Assembly (NCBI GenBank): GCA_945889625.1
Contig: CAMDCE010000050.1
Location: forward strand, 1 to 38,987
Direction: 5' to 3'
Length of the DNA: 38,987 bases
Origin: Asaia bogorensis
GTDB lineage: Bacteria > Pseudomonadota > Alphaproteobacteria > Reyranellales > Reyranellaceae
Shown: in pieces, positions 29,632-38,748 of the stretch
Layout: every line of letters starts with the position of its first letter
Numbering within the stretch: position 1 is the first letter of the stretch
Program-made: the position numbers and the translations under genes
The notes under the pieces: generated by a model
The model's input: the letters and a program-made list of their open reading frames with translations, nothing else
What the model was told of the DNA's origin: nothing
The model's database searches: none

Positions 29632-30822
29632 TCAGCGCTCCCTCAAGGCGATGCGCTTGTTGTACCAGTTCATGAAGGCCGAGATCGACAGGCTGACGCT
29701 GAGATAGGCCGCCATGATGATCAGGATGTTCTCGATCGCCTGGCCGGTCTGGTTGATGGTGACGTTGATCGACGCCACCAGGTCGGGATAGCCGATGGCG
29801 ATGGCCAGCGAGCTGTTCTTGGTGATGTTGAGATACTGGCTGGTCATCGGCGGCACGATCACGCGCATCGCCTGCGGCAGCAGCACCAGCCGCATGACCT
29901 GGCCGCGCGACAGGCCGATCGCCATCGCCGCCTCGCTCTGGCCCTTGTGCAGCGCCAGGATGCCCGAGCGCACGATCTCGGCCACGAACGCCGAGGTGTA
30001 GAGCACGAGGCCGAGCAGCAGGGCGGTGAACTCGGGCTGGATTACCGTGCCGCCTTCGAAATTGAAGCCCCGCAGCGCCGGCCAGCTCATGTGGTGCGGC
30101 GCGCCGCCGGCAAGCCAGATCACCAGCGGTACGCCGAGCATGACGCCGAAGCCCGCCGAAATCGACGGGAAGGGCTGGCCGGTGGCGTCCTGGCGCTTCC
30201 TTGCCCAGCGGTGCAGCACGATCGCGCCGGCGATGCCGACCAGCAGGCCGACGCCCATCCATTTGTAAATCGGATCGGCGATCGGCACCGGAAAATAGAG
30301 GCCGCGGTTGGACAGGAACAGCGAACCGAAGAACATGCTGATGGCCTGCCTCGGGCCGGGGAAGGCTTCGCTGATGAGCTTGTAGATCAGGAACAGCCAG
30401 AGCAGCAGCGGCACGTTGCGGAAGACCTCGACGTACCATTCGCAGATCTTGGCGAGCAGCCAGTTGGGCGAGAGGCGCCCGACGCCGAGCAGCGTGCCCA
30501 AGGTTGTGGCGAGCAGGATGCCGATGACCGCCACCCTCAGCGTATTGAGCATGCCGACCAGAATGGCGCGGGAGTAGGTGCTGGCCGGCGAGTAGGCGAT
30601 CATCGAATCGCCGATCTCGAAGCCCGCCTCGCGGTCGAGATAGTCGAAGCCGGTGGCGATTTTCTGGCGCTGGAGATTGTCGATGGTATTGCTGACGAGG
30701 AACCAGGCGAGCAGGCCGACGAGACCGACCACCACGATCTGGAAGGCCCAACCGCGGATGACCGGATCGTTCCAGGGCGCCACCCTCACGCGCGGCGCGG
30801 CGCCGAGTGCCTCGACTGCCAT
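29632..30822 (-). CDS. aapQ: General L-amino acid ABC transporter permease AapQ
   Basis: This is a 396-aa permease. An N-terminal helix (FQIVVVGLVGLLAWFLVSN) leads to a large periplasmic segment with FDYLDREAGFEIGDSMIAYS, a signature of AapQ/BztB-type subunits. The permease core begins with LVGMLNTLRVAVIGILLATT and ends with the EAA-type loop LHKGQSEAAMAIGLSRGQVM and PMTSQYLNITKNSSLAIAIG. It pairs with AapM to form the pore. The ATG at 30822 is 216 bases downstream of the aapJ stop. That gap contains a hairpin which should lower permease expression relative to the binding protein. Confidence 0.92.
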   Translation of the reverse strand: MAVEALGAAPRVRVAPWNDPVIRGWAFQIVVVGLVGLLAWFLVSNTIDNLQRQKIATGFDYLDREAGFEIGDSMIAYSPASTYSRAILVGMLNTLRVAVIGILLATTLGTLLGVGRLSPNWLLAKICEWYVEVFRNVPLLLWLFLIYKLISEAFPGPRQAISMFFGSLFLSNRGLYFPVPIADPIYKWMGVGLLVGIAGAIVLHRWARKRQDATGQPFPSISAGFGVMLGVPLVIWLAGGAPHHMSWPALRGFNFEGGTVIQPEFTALLLGLVLYTSAFVAEIVRSGILALHKGQSEAAMAIGLSRGQVMRLVLLPQAMRVIVPPMTSQYLNITKNSSLAIAIGYPDLVASINVTINQTGQAIENILIIMAAYLSVSLSISAFMNWYNKRIALRER

Positions 30823-30966
30823 ACGCTAATCTCCCCGTCTGCCGCGGTTAGCCCGCATGCCCCCGCCGCCCTTTGCTATTGCCGTCAGTGTAGGAGGGAA
30901 TCCCGCACTTGCAACCGACCAAACCTCTTGCCTCCCCGGTCTTGCAAGCAGCAGGCCAAATGCAAA

Positions 30967-30988
30967 CCGCCGCCCTTTCGGGCGGCGG
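30967..30988 (-). terminator. Hairpin between aapJ and aapQ (partial terminator or mRNA stabiliser)
   Basis: A GC-rich 9-bp stem CCGCCGCCC/GGGCGGCGG with a TTTC loop. On the transcribed minus strand it is followed by TTTGCATTT, a weak T-tract. In binding-protein-dependent operons a structure here commonly lets most transcripts end or be protected after the binding-protein gene. Confidence 0.65.
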
Positions 30989-31038
30989 CGCGCATTTGTT
31001 CGATACTCGGCCGGACCCGGAGGTCCGCGAGCGCCCGA

Positions 31039-32064
31039 TCAACGAATGGGAGGCGCGTACTGCAGGCCGCCCTTGGTCCACAGTTCGTTCTGGCCACGGG
31101 CGATCTTGATCGCCGAGCCCATGCCGACATTGCGGTCGAAGATTTCGCCGTAGTTACCGACCTGCTTGACGATGTTGTAGACCCACTTCTCGTCGAGACC
31201 CAGCGCCTTGCCCATGCCGGGCGTGGTGCCGAGGATGCGCTTGATCACCGGGTTGTCGCTCTTCAGCATTTCGTCGACGGTCTTCGACGAGATGCCGTAC
31301 TCCTCGGCCTCGACCATGGCGAACTGCGTCCAGCGCACGACGTCGGCGAACTGGTTGTCGCCGTGGCGCACCACCGGCCCCAGCGGCTCCTTGGAGATGA
31401 TCTCCGGCAGAATGATGTAGTCTTCCGGCTTCGGCGCATTGGCGACACGGGTCGCGTAGAGGGCCGAGGCATCCGTGGTGTAGACGTCGCAGCGGCCCGA
31501 GAAGAACGCGGCGCGCACTTCATCGACCTTCTCGATGACCACCGGCTTGAAGGTCATCTTGTTGGCGCGGAAATAGTCGGCGAGGTTGAGCTCGGTCGTG
31601 GTGCCCGGGGCGACGCAGACTGTGGCGCCGTTCAGTTCCTTGGCGCTCTTCACGCCGAGCTTCTTGTTCACCATGAAGCCCTGGCCGTCGTAGTAGGTGA
31701 CGCCGACAAAGTCGAAGCCGAGCGCGGTGTCGCGCGTCAGCGTCCAGGTCGTGTTGTTGGACAGCATGTCGACTTCGCCCGACTGCAACGCCGTGAAGCG
31801 CTGCTGGGCGGTGAGCGGCACGTACTTGACCTTATCGGCATCGCCGAGGATGGCAGCCGCAACGCCGCGGCAGATGTCGACGTTGAGACCGGTCCACTTG
31901 CCCTGGCTGTCGGGTTGGTTGAACCCGGCCGTGCCCGTGCCGACGCCGCAAAGCAGCGCCCCGCGCGCCTTGATGGCGTCGAGATCCTTGCCGGCATGCG
32001 CGGTACCTGCGACGCCGACCAATGTTGCCGCGGCGACGCCAGCGGCCATTAATTTGTTGTACAT
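31039..32064 (-). CDS. aapJ: General L-amino acid ABC transporter, periplasmic binding protein
   Basis: This is a 341-aa precursor. The signal peptide (MYNKLMAAGVAAATLVGVAG) ends at TAHA-G near residue 24. The mature protein opens with KDLDAIKARGALLCGVGTG, the normal start of AapJ/BztA proteins, then GLNVDICRGVAAAILGDADK, a ligand-site region SGEVDMLSNNTTWTLTRD, and RCDVYTTDASALYATR. It delivers amino acids to AapQM. GAGGG lies before the ATG. This is the first gene of the aapJQMP transcript. Nothing like a riboswitch is evident in the leader. Confidence 0.93.
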   Translation of the reverse strand: MYNKLMAAGVAAATLVGVAGTAHAGKDLDAIKARGALLCGVGTGTAGFNQPDSQGKWTGLNVDICRGVAAAILGDADKVKYVPLTAQQRFTALQSGEVDMLSNNTTWTLTRDTALGFDFVGVTYYDGQGFMVNKKLGVKSAKELNGATVCVAPGTTTELNLADYFRANKMTFKPVVIEKVDEVRAAFFSGRCDVYTTDASALYATRVANAPKPEDYIILPEIISKEPLGPVVRHGDNQFADVVRWTQFAMVEAEEYGISSKTVDEMLKSDNPVIKRILGTTPGMGKALGLDEKWVYNIVKQVGNYGEIFDRNVGMGSAIKIARGQNELWTKGGLQYAPPIR

Positions 32065-32158
32065 GCGGTTGTTCCCTCGTGGTTGCCCCTGTCGCCCCGT
32101 CGGCCACCTAAAGCGTGGCTGTTGAGGGGCGAGATGGCGATTCCTAGGCGATCAGTGG

Positions 32159-32194
32159 GCTCGGCGCAACGCCGAGCTGTTCGGCGCAACGCCG
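32159..32194 (-). terminator. Two adjacent GCAA-type hairpins downstream of the M23 peptidase gene
   Basis: GCTCGGCG-CAA-CGCCGAGC (32159-32177) and CGGCG-CAA-CGCCG (32182-32194) are side-by-side hairpins sharing the core CGGCGCAACGCCG. They lie between the M23 stop and the aapJ leader. There is no T-tract, so terminator function is a guess. Confidence 0.4.
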
Positions 32195-32234
32195 GGCTTC
32201 CCGGCACAGCGCCGTTTCGTCCGGTCGGCGGGAC

Positions 32235-33503
32235 CTAGAGGCGGTCGGGATTGCCGGCCGAGAACGGATTTCGGCTCCAACCTTCGCCACCCTGCACGTT
32301 TTGGTAGCGCTCACGAGGGCTGGCGTCGGCCCTCTTGCTCTGCGCGGCGTCCCGCACATCCTGCTGCCATTGGCGGAAGGCGACCAGCGCGCCGGCGTAC
32401 AGGGCGCTGTTCATGGTGCCCTCCGAGATATAAGGCGCCGGATCGACGAACACGCCGTTGACGATCGTGGAGAAATGCAGGTGTGGGCCGGTCGACCGGC
32501 CGGTCGAGCCGACATAGCCGATCACGTCGCCCTTGCGCACATGGCTGCCCGGACCGACGCCTGCCTGGAAGCGCGACATGTGGGCGTAAAGCGTCTCAAG
32601 ACTGTCGGCGTGGCTGATCTTCACCGTGCGGCCATAGTTGAAGTACAGGCCCTGGTGGTTGATTACGCCATCGGCCGCGGCATAGATCGGCTCGCCGGTC
32701 TTGCCTTCGAAGTCGATGCCGTTGTGGTAGCCGCCACCGGCGCGGCCGTAGTAGCGGCGCCTGCCGAACGGCGAGGAAATGCGCGAGTCAGGCTTGGGCG
32801 CGGCGAACGCCGTGCCGCCCAGGCGCTTGCCCTCGTTGTCGAACCAGCCTTCCGGCTGGTCGGGCGGCGCAAACCACCAGTAGCCCTGTTTGCTCGTGCC
32901 CTCGCCGATGCTGGCGTAGAGCAGCCGCGTCGAGCCGTCGACGGTGCGGCCCTGGAACATCTCGAACTTGCCGGAGGCCTTCGGCGCGAAGCCGGCAAAG
33001 GCCTGCGTCAGGTCCTTGAGGATCGGTTGGTTGGCGCCGCCGGGCATCGACTTGAAGGCAGCGTCTGGGGTTGCGGCCTTCACCAGTTTGACCGTGCCCG
33101 GCACCACGGCACGGGCGCCGGCGCCGATCGACGGCGCGGTGTTGGGGACGGTCGAGCGTTCGTCATCGGGCCCGGGTGCCGCGGCGGCGGGCTCCGGCCT
33201 GACGGCCTGGACCTGTGCCGGGGCTTGCGGGGAGGCGGCGGCCGCCGGAGTGGCAGCGGCGGAAGCGGCTTGCTCCTGCTGATTGTGTTCGGACAGCCAT
33301 TTGGCGTTGAGCTGATCGGCCTGGGAATCCTGGGCGGGCGCCTTGGGCGCCCGGAGCTGGCTCTTGCTGGGCGGTTTGACCTGGGCAATCGAGGCCGTGG
33401 CGCCAAAAAGCTGGAGGGTGGAAACCGCGACGGTGGCGGCAACAAGGCCACACAAAGTTCGCCAGCGGTCGGCGCGCATGTCGCGCGTCGTCGTGAACGC
33501 CAT
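32235..33503 (-). CDS. M23 (LytM)-family metallopeptidase
   Basis: This is a 422-aa exported peptidoglycan endopeptidase or related activator. An N-terminal signal of about 40 residues ends at ASIA-Q. It is followed by a Pro/Ala-rich linker (41-145), an intermediate domain with FEMFQGRTVDGSTRLLYASI, and a C-terminal LytM domain. Its zinc ligands are visible: His260 and Asp264 in HNGIDF, and His341/His343 in HLHF. So the site is complete, unlike EnvC/NlpD-type degenerate activators. The first ATG is at 33503; an ATG eight codons later (MRADRW) would shorten the signal n-region. It lies upstream of aapJ on the same strand but is separated by hairpins. Confidence 0.87.
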   Translation of the reverse strand: MAFTTTRDMRADRWRTLCGLVAATVAVSTLQLFGATASIAQVKPPSKSQLRAPKAPAQDSQADQLNAKWLSEHNQQEQAASAAATPAAAASPQAPAQVQAVRPEPAAAAPGPDDERSTVPNTAPSIGAGARAVVPGTVKLVKAATPDAAFKSMPGGANQPILKDLTQAFAGFAPKASGKFEMFQGRTVDGSTRLLYASIGEGTSKQGYWWFAPPDQPEGWFDNEGKRLGGTAFAAPKPDSRISSPFGRRRYYGRAGGGYHNGIDFEGKTGEPIYAAADGVINHQGLYFNYGRTVKISHADSLETLYAHMSRFQAGVGPGSHVRKGDVIGYVGSTGRSTGPHLHFSTIVNGVFVDPAPYISEGTMNSALYAGALVAFRQWQQDVRDAAQSKRADASPRERYQNVQGGEGWSRNPFSAGNPDRL

Positions 33504-33705
33504 CAGCTTCTCCCACGCTCCATTGAACCAGAAAACTCAAACGCTTGAGGCTGTTGGCGAACTCACCGGCTGCCCTGCCGACGCCCCACGCCTTGGCCTC
33601 GCCGGGGATACTGGCTATCGACTATCCACAAGTCCAACAAAAAGTGGCAAAAATGCAACAGTCCCGTGGCAGAGCTAATCGTCTGTAGGCGAACGATATT
33701 CAGCC

Positions 33706-35169
33706 TCAGGAGCGCTTGCGGTCGTGAAACGCCGCAGGGGACAAAAGCGTCTTGTGGGCTGCATTGCGAAGGATCGGATAGCGCGCCAGGAGGCCGGCGG
33801 CCTCGGCCATTTCCTCGACATCGTTGAACGTTGGAACCCCCGCTGCCTCCATGGTGGCGAACCACTCCGCCTTGCCCGGCAGGGTGCCCATCATGCTGTG
33901 CATCACGGGCAGGCGGGCCGTCGCGGCCAGTTCGGCCAGACGGGCGATCACCGGTCCGGCCTCCACCATGAAGGGCACGACATGGATCATCAGGACCATG
34001 TCGTAGGATTGGGCGGCATGAGTCATCGCAGCCTCGAAGGTCGCGCCGAAGCGATCCTCGCGGGCGTCGGCCAACAGGTCGAGCGGATTGGCGACCGAAG
34101 CTTCCGCCGGCAACTGCTGGCGCAGCACCTCGGCCATGGCTTTGGGCAGGGCACCGAGCTCGAGCCCCTCGAGCGCGGCGCGGTCGGCGCAGATCACGCC
34201 CGGGCCGCCCGAGTTGGACAGGATCAGCGTCCGCCTGCCCAAACCCTGCGGGAAGCGGCCGAATGCCTTGGCCGCCACCAGCAGGCGGCGCAGGCTCTCC
34301 ACCCGCACGATGCCGCACGAGGCACAGAAGGCGTCGATGGCTGCATCGTCGTTGGCCACGGCGCCGGTATGGGCTGCGGCCGCCCTTCCGCCGACGTCGG
34401 TGCGTCCGCCGAACAGGGCGATCACCGGTTTGCGCGCCGCGACGGTCCGGGCGACGGCACGGAAGCGCTCGTGGTCGTCGATCGATTCGACGTAGAGGAG
34501 GGCGGCGCCGATCTCCGGCCGGTCGCCCAACCAGGCAAGATAATCCTCGACGCCGAGATGAACGGCATTGCCGACGGATACCACCGAGCAAAGCGGCAGG
34601 CCGCGTGCATTGGCCTTGTCGATGAATTCTTCGGCGAGGGCGCCGGACTGGGAAATGAAGGCAAGGCCATTGTTGGCGCCAGCCGCCGCGCCCCCCTTCG
34701 TTCCTGGCGGCAGGTCGCGCAGGAAGGTGGCGGCAAAGCGCCAAGCCGGGTCGAGATGGATGATACCGGCGCAGTTGGGGCCGGCGACCGTGAGGCCGCG
34801 TTCGGCGGCGAGCTTCAGCAGCGTCTCGTTGCGCGCGGCGCCCACGGGGCCGGCTTCGGCGAAGCCGCCGGGCAGGATCAGAAGGTTGCGGATGCCGCGG
34901 TCGGCCGCTTCCCGGCAGGCGTCGATAATGGCGTCGGGACGGATCACGATCACCGCCAGATCGACCGGCGGATCGATGGCGCCGATCGAGGTCACCGACT
35001 CGTAACCGAAGATCGTGCCGCCTCGGGCATTGACCGGGACGACGCGGCCGCCATATCCGGCAAGGCGCAGCATCTGCATGATGGCGCCGCCCGACGAGGT
35101 GGCGCGCTCGCCCGCGCCAACGACGGCGATGCTGCGTGGCGCGAAGAACGGTGTGAGGTCACGGCTCAT
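33706..35169 (-). CDS. ADP-forming acyl-CoA synthetase alpha-type protein (no ATP-grasp domain)
   Basis: This 487-aa protein is related to the alpha part of NDP-forming acetyl/acyl-CoA synthetases. The N-terminal CoA-binding Rossmann domain has PRSIAVVGAGERATSSGG at 11-28. The succinyl-CoA ligase-like domains have GPNCAGI at 130-136, SQSGALAEEF at 174-183, and the phosphorylatable His267 in AAAAHTGAVANDDA. The family's full fusion is about 700 aa with a C-terminal ATP-grasp beta domain, absent here and not encoded beside it. The start is ATG 35169 or GTG 35187, both without a strong ribosome-binding site. It is divergent from the pirin gene by only 38 bp. The acyl substrate is unknown. Confidence 0.8.
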   Translation of the reverse strand: MSRDLTPFFAPRSIAVVGAGERATSSGGAIMQMLRLAGYGGRVVPVNARGGTIFGYESVTSIGAIDPPVDLAVIVIRPDAIIDACREAADRGIRNLLILPGGFAEAGPVGAARNETLLKLAAERGLTVAGPNCAGIIHLDPAWRFAATFLRDLPPGTKGGAAAGANNGLAFISQSGALAEEFIDKANARGLPLCSVVSVGNAVHLGVEDYLAWLGDRPEIGAALLYVESIDDHERFRAVARTVAARKPVIALFGGRTDVGGRAAAAHTGAVANDDAAIDAFCASCGIVRVESLRRLLVAAKAFGRFPQGLGRRTLILSNSGGPGVICADRAALEGLELGALPKAMAEVLRQQLPAEASVANPLDLLADAREDRFGATFEAAMTHAAQSYDMVLMIHVVPFMVEAGPVIARLAELAATARLPVMHSMMGTLPGKAEWFATMEAAGVPTFNDVEEMAEAAGLLARYPILRNAAHKTLLSPAAFHDRKRS

Positions 35170-35207
35170 GCTGCGCCGTTGCAGCACAGGCGCAGAGGGA
35201 GAACAAG

Positions 35208-36089
35208 GTGGCCGATCCGATCGAACTTCTCATCCAGGGCCGCGCCCACGACCTCGGCGGCGGCTTTTCGGTGCGCCGCGTGCTGCCCAGCGCCAAGCGC
35301 CGCATGGTCGGCCCCTTCGTCTTCTTCGATCATTTCGGCCCCGTGGACGTGCCGCCGGGCGGCGACGGCATGGAGGTGCGGCCGCATCCGCATATCGGCC
35401 TCGCCACCGTCAGCTACCTGTTCGACGGCGGCATCTTCCATCGCGACAGCCTGGGCTATGGCCAGGCGATCCGGCCGGGTGACGTCAACTGGATGACGGC
35501 CGGCAGCGGCATCGTCCACAGTGAGCGTACCGAGGCCGAAATGCGCCGCACCGGCTTTCGCATGCACGGCGTTCAGACCTGGGTGGCGCTGCCCAAGGCG
35601 CACGAGGAGACAGCGCCGGCCTTCGAGCATGTCGAGGCGGCCAAGCTGCCGGCGTGGCACGAGGGCACGGCGTCGCTCAGGTTGATCGTCGGCAGCTATG
35701 GCCGCCGCATCGCGCCGACCACGCATTTCTCGCCGATCTTCTACGTCGCCGTGGAGATGGCGGCGGGCGCCAAGATCGTCGTGTCGCCCGAACATGCCGA
35801 GCGGGCGGCTTACGTCGCCGAGGGCGAGGCCGCGATCGGCGACCGCGTGCTGGTCGTCGGTAATCTTGCCGTCCTAGTACCAGGCCAGCCGGTCGAGATC
35901 GTGGCCGGCCTCGGCAGCGCCAAGGTGATGCTGTGCGGCGGCGCCACCATGGACGGACCGCGCCACATCTGGTGGAACTTCGTGTCGTCGTCCAAGGAGC
36001 GCATCGAACAGGCCAAGTCGGACTGGCGCGACGGCCGCTTCGCCAGGGTGCCCGGCGATCCGGAATTCATCCCGCTGCCGGATAAATAG
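35208..36089 (+). CDS. Pirin-family protein
   Basis: This is a 293-aa bicupin. The N-terminal cupin holds the metal ligands His60 and His62 (RPHPHIGLATVSYLFDG), His104 and Glu106 (SGIVHSE), the full pirin set for Fe(II). The C-terminal domain (about 160-285) has GRRIAPTTHFSPIFYVAVEM and the closing WWNFVSSSKERIEQAKSDW. Bacterial pirins have quercetinase-like or regulatory activities, so the biochemical role is open. The start is a GTG at 35208 with GAGGGAGAA upstream; the next in-frame starts would cut the domain. It is divergent from the acyl-CoA synthetase-like gene and convergent with the M81 gene, 11 bp away. Confidence 0.88.
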   Translation: MADPIELLIQGRAHDLGGGFSVRRVLPSAKRRMVGPFVFFDHFGPVDVPPGGDGMEVRPHPHIGLATVSYLFDGGIFHRDSLGYGQAIRPGDVNWMTAGSGIVHSERTEAEMRRTGFRMHGVQTWVALPKAHEETAPAFEHVEAAKLPAWHEGTASLRLIVGSYGRRIAPTTHFSPIFYVAVEMAAGAKIVVSPEHAERAAYVAEGEAAIGDRVLVVGNLAVLVPGQPVEIVAGLGSAKVMLCGGATMDGPRHIWWNFVSSSKERIEQAKSDWRDGRFARVPGDPEFIPLPDK

Positions 36090-36100
36090 GCACGGGCGGT

Positions 36101-37636
36101 TCACGCCGCGGCTGGCGGTGTCCAGCTCGTCTCTTCGTCGAGCGGATAGACGGGACGCGGCAGTTTCGTCCAGGTGAAGTTCGCCAGCACCGGCGACGTC
36201 AGGCCTGGGCAGTCGACCTCGTAGATCTGTTCGGGTTTGAAGAACTCATCGAAGCCGCCGCGGAAATGACCGCGGCTCTTGACCACGACGACTCTTGCGG
36301 CGGCGATGTCGAGGCCGAACATCTCGAACTGGCGCGGGTCCATGCACTGGCAGCGGTGGCTGATCACCACGATCTGGATGCCGCCGAGGTCGAGCAGGAC
36401 CGACGGACCCATGTCGGCGGAGACGTCCCGGAGCACGCCGCGGCGGCCGACATACTTGCCGTCCGACAATTTCAGGACCTTGGCCTCGCAATCGTAGGGC
36501 AGGGAGAATTCGTGCTTCTCCTGCGTGTTGAACGACGCGGTGAAGATGGCGCCCTCGCCGAGCTGGTGCGCCTGGCCTGCCAGTGCGGCATCGTTGAAGA
36601 CGCCGAAGATGACGTGCTGGACGCCGGCGCTCTTCAGCGCCCGCAACAGGTAGGTGGTGTTGCCGCGGGCGCCGCCGCCGGGGTTGTCGGCGACGTCGGC
36701 CAGGATGATCGGCTTGCGCCGCCGATCGCGGCTGACCGAGGCGGCCAGCTGGACGGCGTCGCCGAGCGACGTCATCGCCTTCTTGAAGCGCTCCTTCATG
36801 CCCCAGGCGCGCTTGGCGATGTCGAGCGATAGCGCAGCGGCCGCCTCGGGCCTGCCGTTGCGCGCGGTGACCACGGCGGTGAGGCCGTTCTTGGGCGAGT
36901 CGGAATAGGCAAAGCCCGCCATCACCGAGACGTTCATGATATCGCCGCCAACCTTCGTCTGGCCGTACCTGATCAGGTCGGCATAAGGCCCGCGCGAGGT
37001 CAAAAGCGTGATTGCCGGCGGCACGAGCGGCAGCTTCACCATGGTCACTGCGGTCCTGGCGCCGGCCAGGCATTCGCGCAGGTGTTCGGCGGCCTCGACG
37101 CCGCGCTCGCGGATGTCGTTGTGCGGGTTCTCGAGATAGCCCACGAACACCGAGACATTGTCGGTCATGCGCCGCGATACGTTGGCATGCAGGTCGAACA
37201 CCGCCACCACCGGCACGTCGGGGCCGACGATGCCCCGGATCAACTCGAACAGGTCGCCGTCGGGATCGTCGGTGCCCTCGGCCAGCGCAGCGCCATGGCA
37301 CGCCACGAAGACGCCGTCGACCGGCAGGACCGACCTGAGGCCGGCGCCGATCTCGGCCAGGAACTCCTTGAAGAAATTGGCTTCGACGGGGCCGCCGGGC
37401 TGGGCCAGCGCGACGCGCAGCGGCACCGGAGTCCACGGGCCGGTCCTGTCCATTTCGGCGAAGAAGCCCGGCAGGTCGGGCAGGGTGATCGACGCCACCG
37501 AGCGTGCTTCGGTGATGATGCGGTTGCCGCGGATGTCGACGTCCTGCTCGAAATCCGCCGCCGTGCTGACCGGCGAGAAGCGGTTGCACTCGATGGCAAA
37601 GCCGAGAATGGCGATTCGCGGATTCTCCCTGGACAC
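36101..37636 (-). CDS. M81-family metallopeptidase (MlrC-like)
   Basis: This is a 511-aa protein of the microcystinase C family. The predicted metal ligands Asp148, His150 (VFDLHANVS) and His172 (NPHNDIRERG) keep the D-x-H and 22-residue spacing I recall for characterised MlrC. The MlrC C-terminal domain shows DVADNPGGGARGNTTYLLRA and KSRGHFRGGFDEFF. MlrC itself cleaves linearised microcystin, but most homologues occur in bacteria without mlrA and probably act on other small peptides. It starts nine bases after the alpha/beta hydrolase stop, so the two are an operon. Confidence 0.87.
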   Translation of the reverse strand: MSRENPRIAILGFAIECNRFSPVSTAADFEQDVDIRGNRIITEARSVASITLPDLPGFFAEMDRTGPWTPVPLRVALAQPGGPVEANFFKEFLAEIGAGLRSVLPVDGVFVACHGAALAEGTDDPDGDLFELIRGIVGPDVPVVAVFDLHANVSRRMTDNVSVFVGYLENPHNDIRERGVEAAEHLRECLAGARTAVTMVKLPLVPPAITLLTSRGPYADLIRYGQTKVGGDIMNVSVMAGFAYSDSPKNGLTAVVTARNGRPEAAAALSLDIAKRAWGMKERFKKAMTSLGDAVQLAASVSRDRRRKPIILADVADNPGGGARGNTTYLLRALKSAGVQHVIFGVFNDAALAGQAHQLGEGAIFTASFNTQEKHEFSLPYDCEAKVLKLSDGKYVGRRGVLRDVSADMGPSVLLDLGGIQIVVISHRCQCMDPRQFEMFGLDIAAARVVVVKSRGHFRGGFDEFFKPEQIYEVDCPGLTSPVLANFTWTKLPRPVYPLDEETSWTPPAAA

Positions 37637-37645
37637 GGATGCCTC

Positions 37646-38464
37646 CTAGCGGTGACGCGCGAGGAAGGCGTCAACCAGCGTATTGAAGGTAGTGGCTTGC
37701 TCGAAATAGGGCGAGTGGCCGGCATCGGCAATGGTTTGCGACGTGCCGGACGGCAGGGTTGCGGCGATGGCGGGGGCCAGGAAGGGCGGGAAGACCACGT
37801 CTTCGGCGCCGGCGATCAGGAGCGTTGGCACGCGGAAGTCCTTGAAATCGGCGAGCTTGCGCGTGGCAGTACGGCGCAGCCCGGCGCGGACCTTGTCCTT
37901 GTCGAGTGTGCCCGCCAGTTCGTCGATGCTGCGATAGAGCAGATGCAGCGCCGGGAAGCGCGCAGCGCCGCCGGCACCCATCGCGGGGTGGATACCCTTG
38001 GCGACCCCGTCCTTGATCTTGGCTTCGGCGTCCTTCGCCCAGGCGTCGTACCGCCCGCCGCCCGAGGGATCGCTGCTGCGCCGATCGATCGTGCCCGAGG
38101 TTGAGCTGAGCACCAGCGCCTTGACGCGCGTGAGATGGCCGAGCGTGTACTCCAACATTGTCCAGCCGCCCATCGACTGGCCGACCAGCCGCACGTCGGG
38201 CAATTTCAGGTGATCGATCAGGGCGGCAAGATCGTCGGCATAGTCGGCGGGGTCGGGGCCGGCGGCCACGGCGTCGGACGGGGCGAAGCCGCGATGGGCG
38301 AAGGCCACGCAGGTGTAGCGCGGCGCGAAGTGCGCGACCTGCTGCCACCAGCTCAGGTGATTGCCGCCCAGGCCGTGGGCGAAGACCAGCGCCGGCCCGC
38401 TGCCCGAGACTTCGTAGTAGAGATTGCCGAACGGCCGTTTCAGTCTGCCGACAGTCCGCTGCAT
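37646..38464 (-). CDS. Alpha/beta hydrolase
   Basis: This is a 272-aa alpha/beta-fold hydrolase. The oxyanion region is FAHGLGGN, the nucleophile Ser97 is in the elbow VGQSMGGW, and the acid and base are Asp222 (IAGAEDVVFP) and His250 (DAGHSPYFEQ). The helical lid is small. The triad is complete, and the protein could be an esterase, lactonase or ring-cleavage hydrolase; no substrate can be named. The ATG at 38464 has an AGAGGA signal. It is the first gene of a leftward pair with the M81 peptidase. Beyond it, sequence character changes toward the integrase, so its upstream side may be the boundary of the core region. Confidence 0.85.
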   Translation of the reverse strand: MQRTVGRLKRPFGNLYYEVSGSGPALVFAHGLGGNHLSWWQQVAHFAPRYTCVAFAHRGFAPSDAVAAGPDPADYADDLAALIDHLKLPDVRLVGQSMGGWTMLEYTLGHLTRVKALVLSSTSGTIDRRSSDPSGGGRYDAWAKDAEAKIKDGVAKGIHPAMGAGGAARFPALHLLYRSIDELAGTLDKDKVRAGLRRTATRKLADFKDFRVPTLLIAGAEDVVFPPFLAPAIAATLPSGTSQTIADAGHSPYFEQATTFNTLVDAFLARHR

Positions 38465-38568
38465 GCCGTCGTCCTCTTCAGAAGAGGACCAGCCTAGTGC
38501 CCGCGACGCCGAGCGGCCAGCGGCCGGCGGCGAACAGACGAAACTTGCTTTCGAAGGGCGAGGTCAAA

Positions 38569-38707
38569 GGGTTTTCCCGTGTGTCCCCGAGTTTTCCCCG
38601 AATAGACTAAGCTTGCAAAAGATAGTGTTTAAGCCATTATGGGAAGGCAATGGAAAAGACGGGTAATTCCCCGGGTTTTCCCCCTTCTGTGTCCCCCGTG
38701 TGTCCCC
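38569..38707. repeat. Direct repeats upstream of the integrase (possible arm/att sites)
   Basis: GGGTTTTCCC occurs at 38569-38578 and 38673-38682, and GTGTGTCCCC at 38579-38588 and 38698-38707. A further TTTTCCCC lies between them. The block is less GC-rich than its surroundings and ends 41 bp before the integrase start. Arm-type integrase sites or an attachment site would look like this, but function is inferred. Confidence 0.45.
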
Positions 38708-38748
38708 GGCCAAGCGGACCCATCGGCCCAGCCCTTGCGGAGGCTCCT

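Noticed and set aside
32144..32359. A 71-codon minus-strand frame next to the M23 gene
   Set aside because: It overlaps the M23 coding sequence in another frame and runs through the hairpins at 32159-32194. It has no ribosome-binding site or domain.
36101..37636. Calling the M81 protein a microcystin-degrading enzyme
   Set aside because: The ligand set matches MlrC, but mlrA, mlrB and mlrD are absent and the family is much wider than microcystin degraders.
38465..38748. tRNA gene as attachment site upstream of the integrase
   Set aside because: I looked for cloverleaf arms and a GGTTCGA-type T-loop and found none; the stretch is C/T-rich direct repeats.
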